A stretch of 64,000 bases of DNA from Hyphomonadaceae bacterium JAD_PAG50586_4 (GTDB lineage Bacteria > Pseudomonadota > Alphaproteobacteria > Caulobacterales > Aquidulcibacteraceae). The position numbers and the translations under genes are program-made. Shown piece after piece: positions 1 to 8,207 of this stretch. Each line of letters begins with the position of its first letter. Within the stretch, counting starts at the first letter, position 1. The notes under the pieces are model-generated. The model saw only the letters and a list, made by a program, of their open reading frames with translations. It made no database searches and was not told where the DNA came from. The DNA lies in assembly GCA_023242925.1 (NCBI GenBank), contig CP096134.1, forward strand, positions 1,265,944-1,329,943, read 5' to 3'.

Positions 1-297
1 GCGGCGGCGGTGATTTCTTTGCGGCCCGTTTTCGTTGAGTTTCAAGAAGGGCGCTTTGTTTCAACGAAAGCCAGCGCAGCGTTCCAGGTCGCAGGTCTGC
101 TTGCTTTGGCGGCCTTCCTTTTGAAGGTGCTTGTCGCGCCTCTGCTTTCAGCGTTTCTCGGTGGGCCCGCGTTCACGTGGCGCGTAGAAACCTTTGACAT
201 CGCCATGATGACGTTCGCGTCGTTCGTACTGATGGTGGGCGGCGCGCTCGACGCTGCTGTGGCTGCGCTCAAGTCTGAAAACGATCAGATCGTCTGA
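1..297 (+). CDS. DUF2975-like membrane protein, C-terminal part (5' end outside window)
   Basis: The reading frame is open from the first base, so the gene begins upstream and only about 98 residues are visible. Two hydrophobic segments can be seen, one rich in Ala/Leu/Val near residues 28-50 and one near residues 67-90, followed by a short charged tail. Its stop overlaps the ATG of a small XRE regulator in a TGATG arrangement. A small multi-span membrane protein directly upstream of a YozG-type XRE protein is the usual arrangement of the DUF2975 family, whose function is unknown. The family call rests on size, hydrophobicity and this neighbour. No catalytic motif is visible. Confidence 0.6.
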   Translation, partial: AAAVISLRPVFVEFQEGRFVSTKASAAFQVAGLLALAAFLLKVLVAPLLSAFLGGPAFTWRVETFDIAMMTFASFVLMVGGALDAAVAALKSENDQIV

Positions 298-515
298 TGC
301 GCATCGTGGTCACGCTGGATGTGATGATTGCGCGGCGCAAGATCAAGGCCAAGGATCTGGCCGAGCGTATCGGCATCACCGAAGCCAATCTTTCACTTCT
401 GCGCACCGGCAAAGTGAAGGGCGTGCGCTTTGAGACCTTGGCGAAGCTTTGTGAGGCGCTCGATTGCAAGCCTGGCGATCTCTTGGATAGCGAAACAGGC
501 GGCGCCGCTCAGTGA
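297..515 (+). CDS. XRE-family HTH regulator, YozG-like
   Basis: This 72-residue protein is almost entirely one helix-turn-helix domain (about residues 15-63). The core has a KDLAERIGI helix, a TEANLSLLR recognition helix and the typical ending CKPGDLLD. Single-domain regulators of this kind are normally paired with a DUF2975 membrane protein, and the start codon here overlaps the stop of such a gene, so the two are co-translated. It probably represses its own operon, but no operator can be assigned because the promoter lies left of the window. The stop lies inside the end of a small convergent ORF. Confidence 0.85.
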   Translation: MRIVVTLDVMIARRKIKAKDLAERIGITEANLSLLRTGKVKGVRFETLAKLCEALDCKPGDLLDSETGGAAQ

Positions 516-616
516 GGCAGGGGGGCGCATTGGCTGAGCATGGCGACAAGTCCAAGCACCCAGCACGCTCCCACGCAGGCCCAAATGAGCCAATGACGTC
601 CATCTTCTCTAGGCAT
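509..616 (-). CDS. Small single-span membrane protein (35 aa)
   Basis: An ATG at 616 opens a 35-codon frame. A polar start (MPREDGRHW) is followed by a hydrophobic segment of about 20 residues rich in Trp, Leu, Val, Ala and Cys, then SQCAPLPH. A GAGGGG element precedes the ATG, but with only two bases between, closer than ideal. The frame ends inside the stop region of the XRE gene, so the two genes converge with a 7-base overlap. It may be a small inner-membrane peptide. It is not recognised as any family, and it could be chance, although the single clean transmembrane segment argues for coding. Confidence 0.4.
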   Translation of the reverse strand: MPREDGRHWLIWACVGACWVLGLVAMLSQCAPLPH

Positions 617-660
617 CGCCCCTCGCGCCATCACGGTGAAGCGACGAGCGCTGAAGCGCA

Positions 661-903
661 CTAACCTTTGTTAGGCGCTATCGCCTGTTCAAACCAACGG
701 CGGGCGGCTTCCAAATCCTCGAACTCGGTATCGCAGCGGCCAAGTGCGCCGAAGCCGCATTCTAGAAACCATTTCCCCGCGCTGTCGCCGTGCGCTTCGG
801 ACAATTGCGCGAGTACCCCCGCCAGCTTGCCATCGATCAGCACGAGGCGGCCCACGACATCCTGCTCGTGGAATAGCTCAATGGGCTGAAACTCAATGTT
901 CAT
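661..903 (-). CDS. Hypothetical protein (80 aa) downstream of Crp-type regulator
   Basis: This 80-residue soluble protein has no signal peptide. It has alternating acidic and hydrophobic residues and a C-terminal helix (ARRWFEQA). Its ATG overlaps the stop of the upstream Crp/Fnr regulator by four bases (ATGA), so it is translationally coupled and very probably real. I do not recognise the family. The context suggests an accessory to, or a target of, the regulator, which is inference only. Confidence 0.6.
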   Translation of the reverse strand: MNIEFQPIELFHEQDVVGRLVLIDGKLAGVLAQLSEAHGDSAGKWFLECGFGALGRCDTEFEDLEAARRWFEQAIAPNKG

Positions 904-1628
904 GCGGTCCGCAACTGGCGCAAATGGAGATACTCATCGGTGAAATCCGCGGCGCGGCGCAATCGTTCCCAATTGGCCACGGCATGAACGTCGCCGCGCG
1001 AGACGATGAGGCCGTCCTTGCGCATGCGCTGCAACACACGGTTGACGTGCACCGGCGACAAACCTGTCGCATCGCCCAGTTCGGCTTGTGTCATAGGCAA
1101 GTGTAGGCTGCCTTCCTCCGTGAGCGTCAATGTCCGCATGCGGACATAGACTTCGCAAAACACGTGCGCGATGCGCTCGTACGCGGTGCGGCGGCCAATA
1201 TTGGCGATCCATTGGCGAAAGATCGCAGCGTCGATGAGCGCATAGCGGATCAGGATGTCGTTGATGCGATCGTTGCGCCGGATAAGCGCGCGCACCGATT
1301 CATGCGGCATGAAGGCCGCGCGTACCGGCGTTAGCGCGAACAGCCCATGATCCATGCGATCCAGATAGAGGCTTTGTAGGTCGGGCAGATCGCCGGCGAA
1401 ATGCAACGAGATGATCTGGCGCCTCCCGCCGCTCACTATTTTATAGCGCGCGGCCATGCCTTCTAGAATGACGCAGCATTCAGTTGGCTTGTCGCCTTGT
1501 GATACGAGATCGCGGTTCTCGTCGAACGCACGCTTGCGCAAAGGCAGTTGGCGCAGTGCAAGTTTATCTTCGTCGTTCAATCCAGCGATGGTCTCAAGGC
1601 GTCGGATAAGGCGATCGTAATCTGTCAT
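900..1628 (-). CDS. Crp/Fnr family transcriptional regulator
   Basis: The protein is 242 residues from the ATG at 1628. That start gives a normal-length regulator beginning MTDYDRL; frames reaching further upstream add 70 residues of unlikely basic sequence. An N-terminal cyclic-nucleotide-binding-like beta-roll (about 20-140) is followed by a long helix and a winged HTH near 165-225. The recognition region (MTQAELGDATGLSPVHVNR) is typical of the HTH_Crp_2 subgroup. There is no N-terminal cysteine cluster, so it is not an Fe-S FNR. This subgroup is often involved in redox or stress responses, but the ligand cannot be told. It is coupled to the downstream 80-residue gene. Confidence 0.85.
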   Translation of the reverse strand: MTDYDRLIRRLETIAGLNDEDKLALRQLPLRKRAFDENRDLVSQGDKPTECCVILEGMAARYKIVSGGRRQIISLHFAGDLPDLQSLYLDRMDHGLFALTPVRAAFMPHESVRALIRRNDRINDILIRYALIDAAIFRQWIANIGRRTAYERIAHVFCEVYVRMRTLTLTEEGSLHLPMTQAELGDATGLSPVHVNRVLQRMRKDGLIVSRGDVHAVANWERLRRAADFTDEYLHLRQLRTA

Positions 1629-1791
1629 GCGCGTCCTGAAAGGATGGTCGAGCCAGCGCTTAAATCCGCCGCCCCGCGCGCGACCTTTGATGGGTCTTCT
1701 CCGTAGCTGCATTATCAAATGACAAAGTAAGGCTGTGGTTCCGCGAGCCGGGAACTCCGCACGATGATGTGAAGCCGATTGTGCTCCGCGT

Positions 1792-2547
1792 TCAATTTTG
1801 CGCGAACAAGGAAACCGCTTGCGCCAAGTAGAGCACACCCACAGCCGTCACGATCCAGCGTGTCCATTTGAGGAAATTCACGTCGCTCATGCGGTCCAGC
1901 ACTTTGCCGCCGAGATATGCGCCGAGCATGGCGAGGGGCGCTGCGATGACGAAGAAATACCAAGACGGCAGGCCGCTTGCTTGCATCGCGCCCAACATAG
2001 GCGCGCCGTAAAAGACCATTTTCACGCTGTGGCTGAACGCTTGTGTCGCGGCTTTGGTGGCGACGATGGCGTGGCGCGTCAGCGCGGTGCGCACGAAGAA
2101 CACATCGAGCAATGGGCCCGACACGCCGGCGAGCACATTGAGCCCGGTGACGGAGAGCCCACACGCAATCGCGTGCGTAGGCTGCGCTGCGTCGAGATTG
2201 AAGCGTCCCTTCGGCAACCACGCGAGGCCGGGCACGAGGCCGAGCAGCAAATACACCCACGCCTTTGTTGGTTCGTACGTCACCAGTGCGAGCAGCCCCG
2301 CTGCGATCGCCGAGCCCAGTCCGTAGAAGACGATGATCGGCCAGGCGATGTGCTTGCTATGTAACACGGCGCGCCAGCCGTTGGATACCAATTGCACCGC
2401 GCCGTGCGTGACCATCGCCGCGGCCACGGGCATGACGAGCGTCAGCGCGCCCATCAGCATAAGCCCGCCCGCCATTCCGAACACGCCCGAGATCGTGGCC
2501 GTGATGAGGACGACCGCCAGCAAGGCAAGCGTCGTCATCGCGCTCAT
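1792..2547 (-). CDS. TauE/SafE family membrane transporter (sulfite exporter-like)
   Basis: The protein is 251 residues with about eight hydrophobic segments. The N-terminal repeat has the family pattern GVFGMAGG, and a second GPLLD/HAIVATKA region follows in the second half. The family moves small organic or sulfur anions such as sulfite or sulfoacetate across the inner membrane. The substrate here is unknown. The ATG overlaps the stop of the upstream GNAT acetyltransferase (ATGA at 2544-2547), so the two form an operon. A second ATG nine bases in is possible. Confidence 0.85.
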   Translation of the reverse strand: MSAMTTLALLAVVLITATISGVFGMAGGLMLMGALTLVMPVAAAMVTHGAVQLVSNGWRAVLHSKHIAWPIIVFYGLGSAIAAGLLALVTYEPTKAWVYLLLGLVPGLAWLPKGRFNLDAAQPTHAIACGLSVTGLNVLAGVSGPLLDVFFVRTALTRHAIVATKAATQAFSHSVKMVFYGAPMLGAMQASGLPSWYFFVIAAPLAMLGAYLGGKVLDRMSDVNFLKWTRWIVTAVGVLYLAQAVSLFAQN

Positions 2548-3125
2548 AAGAGCCGCGCTTCCAGGCCGGCTTTCACTGCGGACCATTCCTCGCGCAGGAC
2601 TGAATACCAAGCCGTGTCGCGCAGGCTGCCGTCGGCGCGGCGCATGTGGCGGCGATGGATACCTTCGAACTTGGCGCCGAGTTTGAGGATGGCGGCGCGC
2701 GATTGTTCGTTGAGGGCGTCGGTCTTCAACTCGACGCGCTCGGCGCCGCTGGTGAAGGCGTGGTTCATGAGCAGCAATTTCGCCGACGGATTGACGATGC
2801 CGCCATGCACGGCGCTGACGTACCAGGTCGAGCCGATCTCGACGCCGGCGTCGCGGCGGCGGATGTTGAGGAAGCAGGATTGGCCGACATAGGCGTCGTC
2901 CAGGAAGATGGCGTGCGGGATGGAGCGGGCGCTGTCCTGGTCGGCACGGAGGAGGTCGAACCAGGCGCCATAGCCCTCGCGCACGACCGCGAACGGCATG
3001 TGACCGAAAAGCGCGGGCTCGGCGGCGGCGATGGCGGCAAGGCCGGCGCGGTGGTCCTCGGTGAACGGTTCGAGCCGGACGCGGCCGAGTGTCAGTGTCG
3101 CAGCGGCAAGGTCCATCGTGCGCAT
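2544..3125 (-). CDS. GNAT family N-acetyltransferase (RimJ/RimL-like)
   Basis: The protein is about 193 residues and shows the GNAT fold pattern. It starts with GRVRLEPFTEDHRAGL, has a central beta-strand GSTWY followed by NPSAKLLLMNHAF, and ends with LNEQSRAAILKLGAKFEG, the acetyl-CoA-binding and RimJ-like signature. This subgroup acetylates protein N-termini or small amines. Possible starts are ATG at 3125 or 3116 and TTG at 3134. A GGGGG element lies two to three bases before 3125 and eleven before 3116, so the choice is open. It is translationally coupled to the TauE/SafE gene and divergent from the acyl-CoA dehydrogenase. Confidence 0.85.
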   Translation of the reverse strand: MRTMDLAAATLTLGRVRLEPFTEDHRAGLAAIAAAEPALFGHMPFAVVREGYGAWFDLLRADQDSARSIPHAIFLDDAYVGQSCFLNIRRRDAGVEIGSTWYVSAVHGGIVNPSAKLLLMNHAFTSGAERVELKTDALNEQSRAAILKLGAKFEGIHRRHMRRADGSLRDTAWYSVLREEWSAVKAGLEARLL

Positions 3126-3194
3126 TGCCCCCAAAGCTCACGGCTTTAGCGTGGCGGGGATAACGCCGCCAGATAGAGACGCCGGAGCAAGCCC

Positions 3195-4481
3195 ATGCAT
3201 TTCGAACATTCCGACAAGACCAAGTCCTGGATCGACCGGGTCGAGAAGTTCATGGACGATCACATCTATCCGGCCGTGCCGACCTATGAAGCGCAGCAGA
3301 AGGAGGGCAGCCGCTGGAAGGTCATCCCGGTGCTCGAAGAGCTGAAGGCCAAGGCCAAGGCTCAAGGGCTGTGGAATATGTTCATGCCGCCGACGAGTGG
3401 GCATGCGCATGTCGATGACACGTTCCAGTTCGAAAGCCCTGGCCTGACGAACCTTGAATACGCGCCGCTGGCCGAGTTGATGGGCCGCGTGGGCTTTGCC
3501 TCGGAAGTGTTCAATTGCTCCGCGCCTGACACCGGCAATATGGAAGTGTTCGAGCGTTACGCGACGCGCGCGCAGAAGGATCAATATCTGAAGCCGCTGA
3601 TGAACGGCGAGATCCGTTCGGCGTTCTTGATGACGGAGCCTGCGGTGGCCTCGTCGGACGCAACGAACATCCAGTGTGAAATCAAACGCGACGGCAATGA
3701 TTACGTGATCAACGGCCGCAAATGGTGGTCGTCCGGCGCGGGCGATCCGCGCTGCAAGATCGCGATCCTGATGGGCAAGACCAATCCGGAGAACCCCAAG
3801 CACAGCCAACAAAGTCAGGTGCTCGTGCCGCTCGATGCGAAGGGGATCAATATCATCCGTCCGCTCAGCGTGTTCGGCTACGACGACGCCCCGCACGGGC
3901 ACATGGAAATCGAGCTGAAGGACGTCCGCGTTCCGCAGGAGAATTTGCTGCTCGGCGAAGGCCGTGGCTTTGAGATCGCGCAGGGCCGTTTGGGCCCGGG
4001 TCGCATCCACCATTGCATGCGCACGATCGGCGCTGCGGAAGCAGCGCTCGAAGCGCTCTGCAAGCGCGTCACCTCGCGCGTCGCGTTCGGCAAGACGATT
4101 GCCGAACACTCGGTGTGGGAAGAGCGCATCGCTGACGCGCGGATCGATATCGAGATGACGCGTCTGCTTTGCCTCAAGGCGGCGCAGATGATGGATACGG
4201 TCGGCAACAAGGTAGCCAAGAACGAGATCGCCATGATCAAGGTCGCGGCGCCGCGCATGGCGCTGAAGATCATCGACGACGCGATCCAGGCGCATGGCGG
4301 CGCGGGCGTTTGCCAAGACTTTGGCTTGGCCAAATCGTACGCTGGCATCCGCACGCTGCGTTTGGCCGACGGCCCGGATGAAGTGCATGCACGCACCATC
4401 GCGCTGAACGAACTCGCGAAGTATGGCTGGACCGGCAAGCGTAAGAAGGACGAAGGCGTCAGCCTTCCGGGCATGCGTTGA
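3195..4481 (+). CDS. Acyl-CoA dehydrogenase family protein (ACAD10/11-like)
   Basis: The protein is 428 residues, full length for the family. In order it has an N-terminal helical domain ([15 protein letters not shown]), a middle beta-domain with the FAD/substrate motif [14 protein letters not shown], the strand [10 protein letters not shown], and a C-terminal helical domain with QAHGGAGV. The ending [14 protein letters not shown] is characteristic of ACAD10/11-type enzymes. It should catalyse FAD-dependent alpha,beta-dehydrogenation of acyl-CoA in fatty acid or branched-chain degradation. A GGAG element lies before the ATG. The next gene starts on its stop codon (TTGA). Confidence 0.93.
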   Translation: MHFEHSDKTKSWIDRVEKFMDDHIYPAVPTYEAQQKEGSRWKVIPVLEELKAKAKAQGLWNMFMPPTSGHAHVDDTFQFESPGLTNLEYAPLAELMGRVGFASEVFNCSAPDTGNMEVFERYATRAQKDQYLKPLMNGEIRSAFLMTEPAVASSDATNIQCEIKRDGNDYVINGRKWWSSGAGDPRCKIAILMGKTNPENPKHSQQSQVLVPLDAKGINIIRPLSVFGYDDAPHGHMEIELKDVRVPQENLLLGEGRGFEIAQGRLGPGRIHHCMRTIGAAEAALEALCKRVTSRVAFGKTIAEHSVWEERIADARIDIEMTRLLCLKAAQMMDTVGNKVAKNEIAMIKVAAPRMALKIIDDAIQAHGGAGVCQDFGLAKSYAGIRTLRLADGPDEVHARTIALNELAKYGWTGKRKKDEGVSLPGMR

Positions 4482-4894
4482 TTGAAGCGGCGTGGATCGT
4501 CAGCGCCTTGGCGCTGGCGATCGGCGTGTATCTCGGCGCCCGTGGTCTGATCGATCCGAAATGGGCGTCGCGCTTGGTGCGGCTACAAGCCGATGAGCAA
4601 GGCGGCGGCTTCGCCGAGTTTCGCGCGACCTTCGGCGGCGTGTTTCTCGGGCTGCATCTCGTCGGCTTGGCGTTCGCGCTCTATTATTTGCTCACGGGAC
4701 ACCCGGTTATGGGCGTCGCCGCGATTGGGGCGGTGGCGGTGTTGAGCGCCGGCTGGGGCGGCGCGGCGTTTGGCCGGTTGATCGCGATTTGGCGCGATGA
4801 TGCGGATACGCAATTCAATCGTTTCAGCGTGGGCTTCGAGTTGCTGATGGCCGCCGCGACCGGCGCGCCGTGGGCGGTGTGGATGTTGTCCTAA
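4478..4894 (+). CDS. Small integral membrane protein, DUF4345-like
   Basis: This 138-residue protein has about four transmembrane segments. The DP...ASRLVRL motif after the first span and a [11 protein letters not shown] second span resemble DUF4345-type proteins, which have no known function. The start is a TTG overlapping the TGA of the acyl-CoA dehydrogenase, and no in-frame ATG sits nearby. Translation is therefore coupled to the enzyme gene. The stop is shared in a CTAA with the convergent DUF486 gene. Confidence 0.7.
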   Translation: MIEAAWIVSALALAIGVYLGARGLIDPKWASRLVRLQADEQGGGFAEFRATFGGVFLGLHLVGLAFALYYLLTGHPVMGVAAIGAVAVLSAGWGGAAFGRLIAIWRDDADTQFNRFSVGFELLMAAATGAPWAVWMLS

Positions 4895-5256
4895 GCCGGC
4901 CCCTTGCCGAGAAAGACGACGCCCGCGCCGGCGGCGATGAGCGCGAAGCCGAGTAAATGGTTCCAGCTCAGTTGCTCGCGCAGGAAGAGCGTCGAGAAGC
5001 CGATGAAGACGACGAGTGTGATCACTTCCTGCATCGTCTTGAGCTCGGCGGTTGAATAGACCGCGCTGCCGATGCGGTTGGCTGGCACGGCGAGGCAATA
5101 TTCGATGAAGGCGATGCCCCAAGCTGCGACAATCGCAATCAAGAGCGGCGTCGATTTGAACTTCAGATGTCCATACCAGGCGAAGGTCATGAACACGTTC
5201 GACGCGATCAGCATGAGGATGGGCGCGATCTGGGGCGAGGTGAGGAAAGAAGGCAT
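4891..5256 (-). CDS. DMT-superfamily protein, DUF486
   Basis: The protein is 121 residues with four predicted membrane helices. It has family features such as NVFMTFAWYGHLKF near the N-terminus, IEYCLAVPANRIG in the middle and LKTMQEVITL before the third span. This matches DUF486 (COG3169), small proteins related to half of a drug/metabolite transporter. They probably dimerise, and the substrate is unknown. The stop overlaps the convergent DUF4345-like gene by four bases. Confidence 0.85.
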   Translation of the reverse strand: MPSFLTSPQIAPILMLIASNVFMTFAWYGHLKFKSTPLLIAIVAAWGIAFIEYCLAVPANRIGSAVYSTAELKTMQEVITLVVFIGFSTLFLREQLSWNHLLGFALIAAGAGVVFLGKGPA

Positions 5257-5383
5257 GGACGCTCCGGTATGAGTCGGGGGATCGTATAGCGCGGGATTGC
5301 ACGCGCGTAGGCGCCGCGCCGTTCCGCTGAACGCGCGTTTTGAAGGTTTGAAGGAAGTGCGCTGGAACCGGCGCTCCGACGCT

Positions 5384-5906
5384 TCAAAAATCGTTGATGC
5401 TCATGTCGGCGCGCCAGGGCCAGGCGCCGGCGCGGAGGCCGCAGGTGCGGGGATCGAAGTTCTCGCGATCGATGATCACGGTGTTGGTTGGCGTTTCTTC
5501 GATGCGGATTTCGCGCAGCACGAACGGCAGTTTGTCGTCGGCGATGAAGGCGGAGAGTTTCAGCCAGAAGCACGCGGCGAGCGCTTCGGTGGTGGGATCG
5601 CCTTGGAAGGTCATGATCTGCGAGAGCCGCTCTGGCTCGTTGCTCCGGAAAAACAGGATGAGCGGATCGGCTTCGCCAAGATGCAGCGCGTGGTCGACGT
5701 GTTCGTCGATCCATTGATGCCACCGCTTCTTCACGGATTCTGAATGGCGCCACCGAGTTGGTCTCGGAGAATTGGAAGCGCGCTTCGGGTTCGAGCCGCA
5801 CCGTGACGAATTCGTTGTGTCCGTGCGGGATCGCGCATTTTGCGCTCTTGGTCGCCAACAGGCGATGCGCCATCGCGTAGCGACGGGTGAATTCCAGGGT
5901 AGCCAT
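5384..5906 (-). CDS. queD: QueD/6-pyruvoyl-tetrahydropterin synthase family protein (frameshifted)
   Basis: The first frame, from the ATG at 5906, gives MATLEFTRRYAMAHRLL and the PHGHNEF zinc-site motif. It runs to NSVAPF, where the frame changes near 5736-5742. The second frame continues with VKKRWHQWIDEHVDHA, DPTTEALA and the family ending IEETPTNTV. Removing one base in that short stretch joins both halves with the spacing normal for QueD-like proteins. The family converts dihydroneopterin triphosphate to 6-carboxytetrahydropterin in queuosine synthesis, although a pterin-pathway paralogue is possible. The break is either a consensus insertion or a real mutation. Both halves keep full conservation, so I favour an error. 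Confidence 0.8.
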
Positions 5907-5988
5907 ATCTCGTCCTTCGGGGCCTTCCCGCAGCACAGACGGGCGCCCATGGGCGCGAGCCTTTAGGCCCGCGCCGCGCGTCGCGCAA

Positions 5989-6210
5989 TCATTCGTCGTC
6001 CCAAACGGGGTCGCCCAAGTTCACATTTTCAGGCGGCGTGAATGCGCCAACGGCAGCACCCACGATCGCGCCCGGCACAACGCCAACGCCGCCTGCGGCG
6101 AGGCCCACGCCGCCGCCAATGGCTGCGCCCGAGGCGATCCGGTCGCCCATCTGCGTGCCGCAGCCGGCCAGCGCCATCGTCGCGACCGCCGCCAAAACCA
6201 TCTTGTTCAT
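5989..6210 (-). CDS. Glycine-zipper lipoprotein (paralogue 1)
   Basis: This 73-residue protein has a lipoprotein signal ending LAGC. After it come GTQMGDRIASGAA and a glycine-zipper stretch of alternating Gly/Ala/Val that could insert in a membrane, then an acidic tail ending PVWDDE. A GAGGAG ribosome site precedes the ATG. It is a tandem paralogue of the gene at 6334-6564, with the same order of signal, GTQ-GDR-ASGAAIG, zipper, PP..VNLG and PVW. Proteins of this type sit in the outer membrane or periplasm and have no assigned reaction. An intrinsic hairpin lies between the two copies. Confidence 0.75.
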   Translation of the reverse strand: MNKMVLAAVATMALAGCGTQMGDRIASGAAIGGGVGLAAGGVGVVPGAIVGAAVGAFTPPENVNLGDPVWDDE

Positions 6211-6230
6211 GTCCTACTCCTCAACATGAA

Positions 6231-6260
6231 AACGGGCGGCGCCATCCTGCGCCGCCCGTT
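6231..6260 (-). terminator. Intrinsic terminator between lipoprotein paralogues
   Basis: A perfect 12-bp GC-rich stem (arms 6231-6242 and 6249-6260) with a 6-base loop is followed on the minus strand by TTTT. It sits after the upstream lipoprotein gene (6334-6564) and only about 20 bases before the ATG of the second copy, on top of its leader. It may therefore act as an attenuator for the second gene rather than a simple end. Confidence 0.75.
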
Positions 6261-6333
6261 CGGACTAATTCGATTAGGGTTCCGGTTCCAGCTTTCCCGC
6301 CAAAGACGCGAAGCCGGCGCCAGTTCGCCTTGT

Positions 6334-6564
6334 TTATTCACGCGTGTCGTCGTTCCAGACCGGCTCGCCGAGATTGACCTTATCTGGCGGCGTCACCGCG
6401 CCGACGCCCGCGCCCACGATTGCGCCGGGGATTGCGCCGACGCCGCCAAACACTGCGCCCGTGCCCGCGCCGATCGCCGCGCCCGACGCCATGCGGTCGC
6501 CCAATTGTGTGCCGCAGGCAGAAAGCAAAAGCGCCGCACCCGCGGCCAGAATAAGCTTACGCAT
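6334..6564 (-). CDS. Glycine-zipper lipoprotein (paralogue 2)
   Basis: The protein is 76 residues from the ATG at 6564, which has a strong GAGGAG site. A hydrophobic signal ends LLSAC, followed by GTQLGDRMASGAAIG, a long Gly/Ala/Val zipper (about residues 30-55), PPDKVNLG and PVWNDD. It is clearly homologous to the next gene downstream, so the pair arose by tandem duplication. It is probably an outer-membrane lipoprotein of unknown role. Longer starts upstream add non-signal sequence and were rejected. Confidence 0.75.
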   Translation of the reverse strand: MRKLILAAGAALLLSACGTQLGDRMASGAAIGAGTGAVFGGVGAIPGAIVGAGVGAVTPPDKVNLGEPVWNDDTRE

Positions 6565-6679
6565 GAAGGTCTCCTCAAAATTCGGTGCGCGGCTAACGCG
6601 GTAGCGTGATGGAGGTTCCGATTTCGCGTGTGCGGCGCAATGTCCTGCGTTAGCGTTTCGGCGAACGAGGGAGGGCGGC

Positions 6680-7645
6680 ATGCGTACAAAACAAGAGCCG
6701 ATCAAGTCCGGCTATGGCGCGCGCACGCAGGCGCGCGATGCGATTGGCGGGCGCGATCTGACGGGCAAGGTTGCGATCGTTACAGGCGGCTATTCGGGGC
6801 TGGGGTTAGAGACGACCAAGGCGTTGGCTGGCGCGGGCGCCATCGTGATCGTGCCGGCGCGGACGCCGGAGAAGGCGCAAAAGGCGCTCGTCGGCATCGC
6901 CAATGTCGAGCAAGCCGCGCTCGATTTGGCTGATCCAAAGAGCATCGATGCGTTCGCGGGTGGGTTTCTTTCGCGCACGAAGAAGCTCGACATTCTGATC
7001 AACAACGCCGCGATTATGGCCTCGCCCTTGATGCGCGATGCGCGCGGCTACGAAGCGCAATTCGCGACGAACCATCTTGGGCACTTTCAGTTGACGGCGC
7101 GGCTGTGGCCTGCGCTGAAAGCAGCGGGCGGTGCGCGTGTTGTGTCGCTCTCGTCAATTGGGCATCGGATTTCGCCGGTGGATATGGACGATCCGAACTT
7201 TGAGCGGACCGAATACAATAAGTGGCTTTCGTACGGCCGCGCCAAATCGGCGAATGCATTGTTTGCGATCGGCTTGGATCAACGTGGCGCGGCGCACGGT
7301 GTGCGCGCGTTCGCGGTGCATCCGGGCGGCATCATGACCGATCTGCAGCGCTTCATGCCGGAGGAAGAAAAGCGCGCCATGGGTTGGATCGATGCCGACG
7401 GCAATGTCGATCCGCGCTTCAAGACGCCGAGCCAAGGTGCAGCCACCAGCGTGTGGTGCGCGACCAATGCGCAGCTTGAGAGCAAGGGCGGCGTCTATTG
7501 CGAGGATTGCGATATCGCGGTCGCTGTGGCGGGCGACGACAAGGGTTTTTCGGGCGTGCGGCCGTGGGCCGTTGATGCGGCGCTCGCCGATCAGCTCTGG
7601 ACGTTGAGTGAACGCATGACGGGAACGAAATTCGAGGCCGCATGA
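6680..7645 (+). CDS. SDR family NAD(P)-dependent oxidoreductase
   Basis: The protein is 321 residues. The cofactor motif TGGYSGLG is at residues 35-42, LINNAAIM follows, and the catalytic Ser and Tyr-x-x-x-Lys are in SLSSIGH and SYGRAKSAN. The C-terminal PSQGAATSVWCA region resembles retinol-dehydrogenase/WW-oxidoreductase-like SDRs. It should reduce or oxidise a carbonyl or alcohol using NAD(P)(H); the substrate is unknown. A GGGAGGG element precedes the ATG. It is coupled to the following GFA gene by a 4-base ATGA overlap. Confidence 0.9.
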   Translation: MRTKQEPIKSGYGARTQARDAIGGRDLTGKVAIVTGGYSGLGLETTKALAGAGAIVIVPARTPEKAQKALVGIANVEQAALDLADPKSIDAFAGGFLSRTKKLDILINNAAIMASPLMRDARGYEAQFATNHLGHFQLTARLWPALKAAGGARVVSLSSIGHRISPVDMDDPNFERTEYNKWLSYGRAKSANALFAIGLDQRGAAHGVRAFAVHPGGIMTDLQRFMPEEEKRAMGWIDADGNVDPRFKTPSQGAATSVWCATNAQLESKGGVYCEDCDIAVAVAGDDKGFSGVRPWAVDAALADQLWTLSERMTGTKFEAA

Positions 7646-8118
7646 CACGTTCGCCGCTTCCCGATCCGCCGCATCGCGGCGGCTGTCTCTGTGGGGCTGT
7701 GCGCTACAGCTACAATGGACGGCCGCTCGCGGCGAACGCGTGCCATTGCAGCGATTGCAAGAAGCTCTCGGGCGGCTCGCACATTCAGATGCTGATCGCT
7801 GAGAGTGGCGCGTTCAAACACGAGGCCGGCGAACTGGCGCGTTGGCGCAAACGCGCCAAGAGCGGGCGCGAGGTGGATATCGTCCGCTGCGTGGTGTGTG
7901 GCGTGCGTTTGTGGCACGAGGGCTTGTCGGCGCCGCAATTCGTTTTCATTTGCGCGGGTACGCTGGATGACACGTCGTGGTTCGCGCCGGCCTCGCACAT
8001 CTGGGTTGAGGAGGCTGGCGATTTCGCCTTCACGCTGGGCGCGATTTGCGTGGAAGGCCAGCCGGCGGATAGGCAAGTGTTGATTGATGCATTCAATCGG
8101 CTCTATCCAAACGCCTAG
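7642..8118 (+). CDS. GFA family (glutathione-dependent formaldehyde-activating-like) protein
   Basis: The protein is 158 residues. Zinc-binding cysteines appear in the family order: C15 and C17 in GGCLCGAVRY, C34, C36 and C39 in CHCSDCKK, and a later CVVCG pair. The domain (PF04828-type) binds zinc and, in some members, glutathione adducts. Most members are uncharacterised, so the formaldehyde role should not be assumed. It is coupled to the upstream SDR, which fits a small detoxification or oxidation module. Confidence 0.88.
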   Translation: MTRSPLPDPPHRGGCLCGAVRYSYNGRPLAANACHCSDCKKLSGGSHIQMLIAESGAFKHEAGELARWRKRAKSGREVDIVRCVVCGVRLWHEGLSAPQFVFICAGTLDDTSWFAPASHIWVEEAGDFAFTLGAICVEGQPADRQVLIDAFNRLYPNA

Positions 8119-8207
8119 AGCGGCATAGGCCGTAAGTCAGAGTGGCCCCGTACAGCGCTGTTAGGTCATTGTAAGTGACGCTCAGTCAGGCTGTGCACGT
8201 ATAGACG

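Noticed and set aside
3138..4388. Long minus frame over the acyl-CoA dehydrogenase gene
   Set aside because: The translated sequence is Arg/His-rich with no recognisable fold, and it lies fully inside a strong gene.
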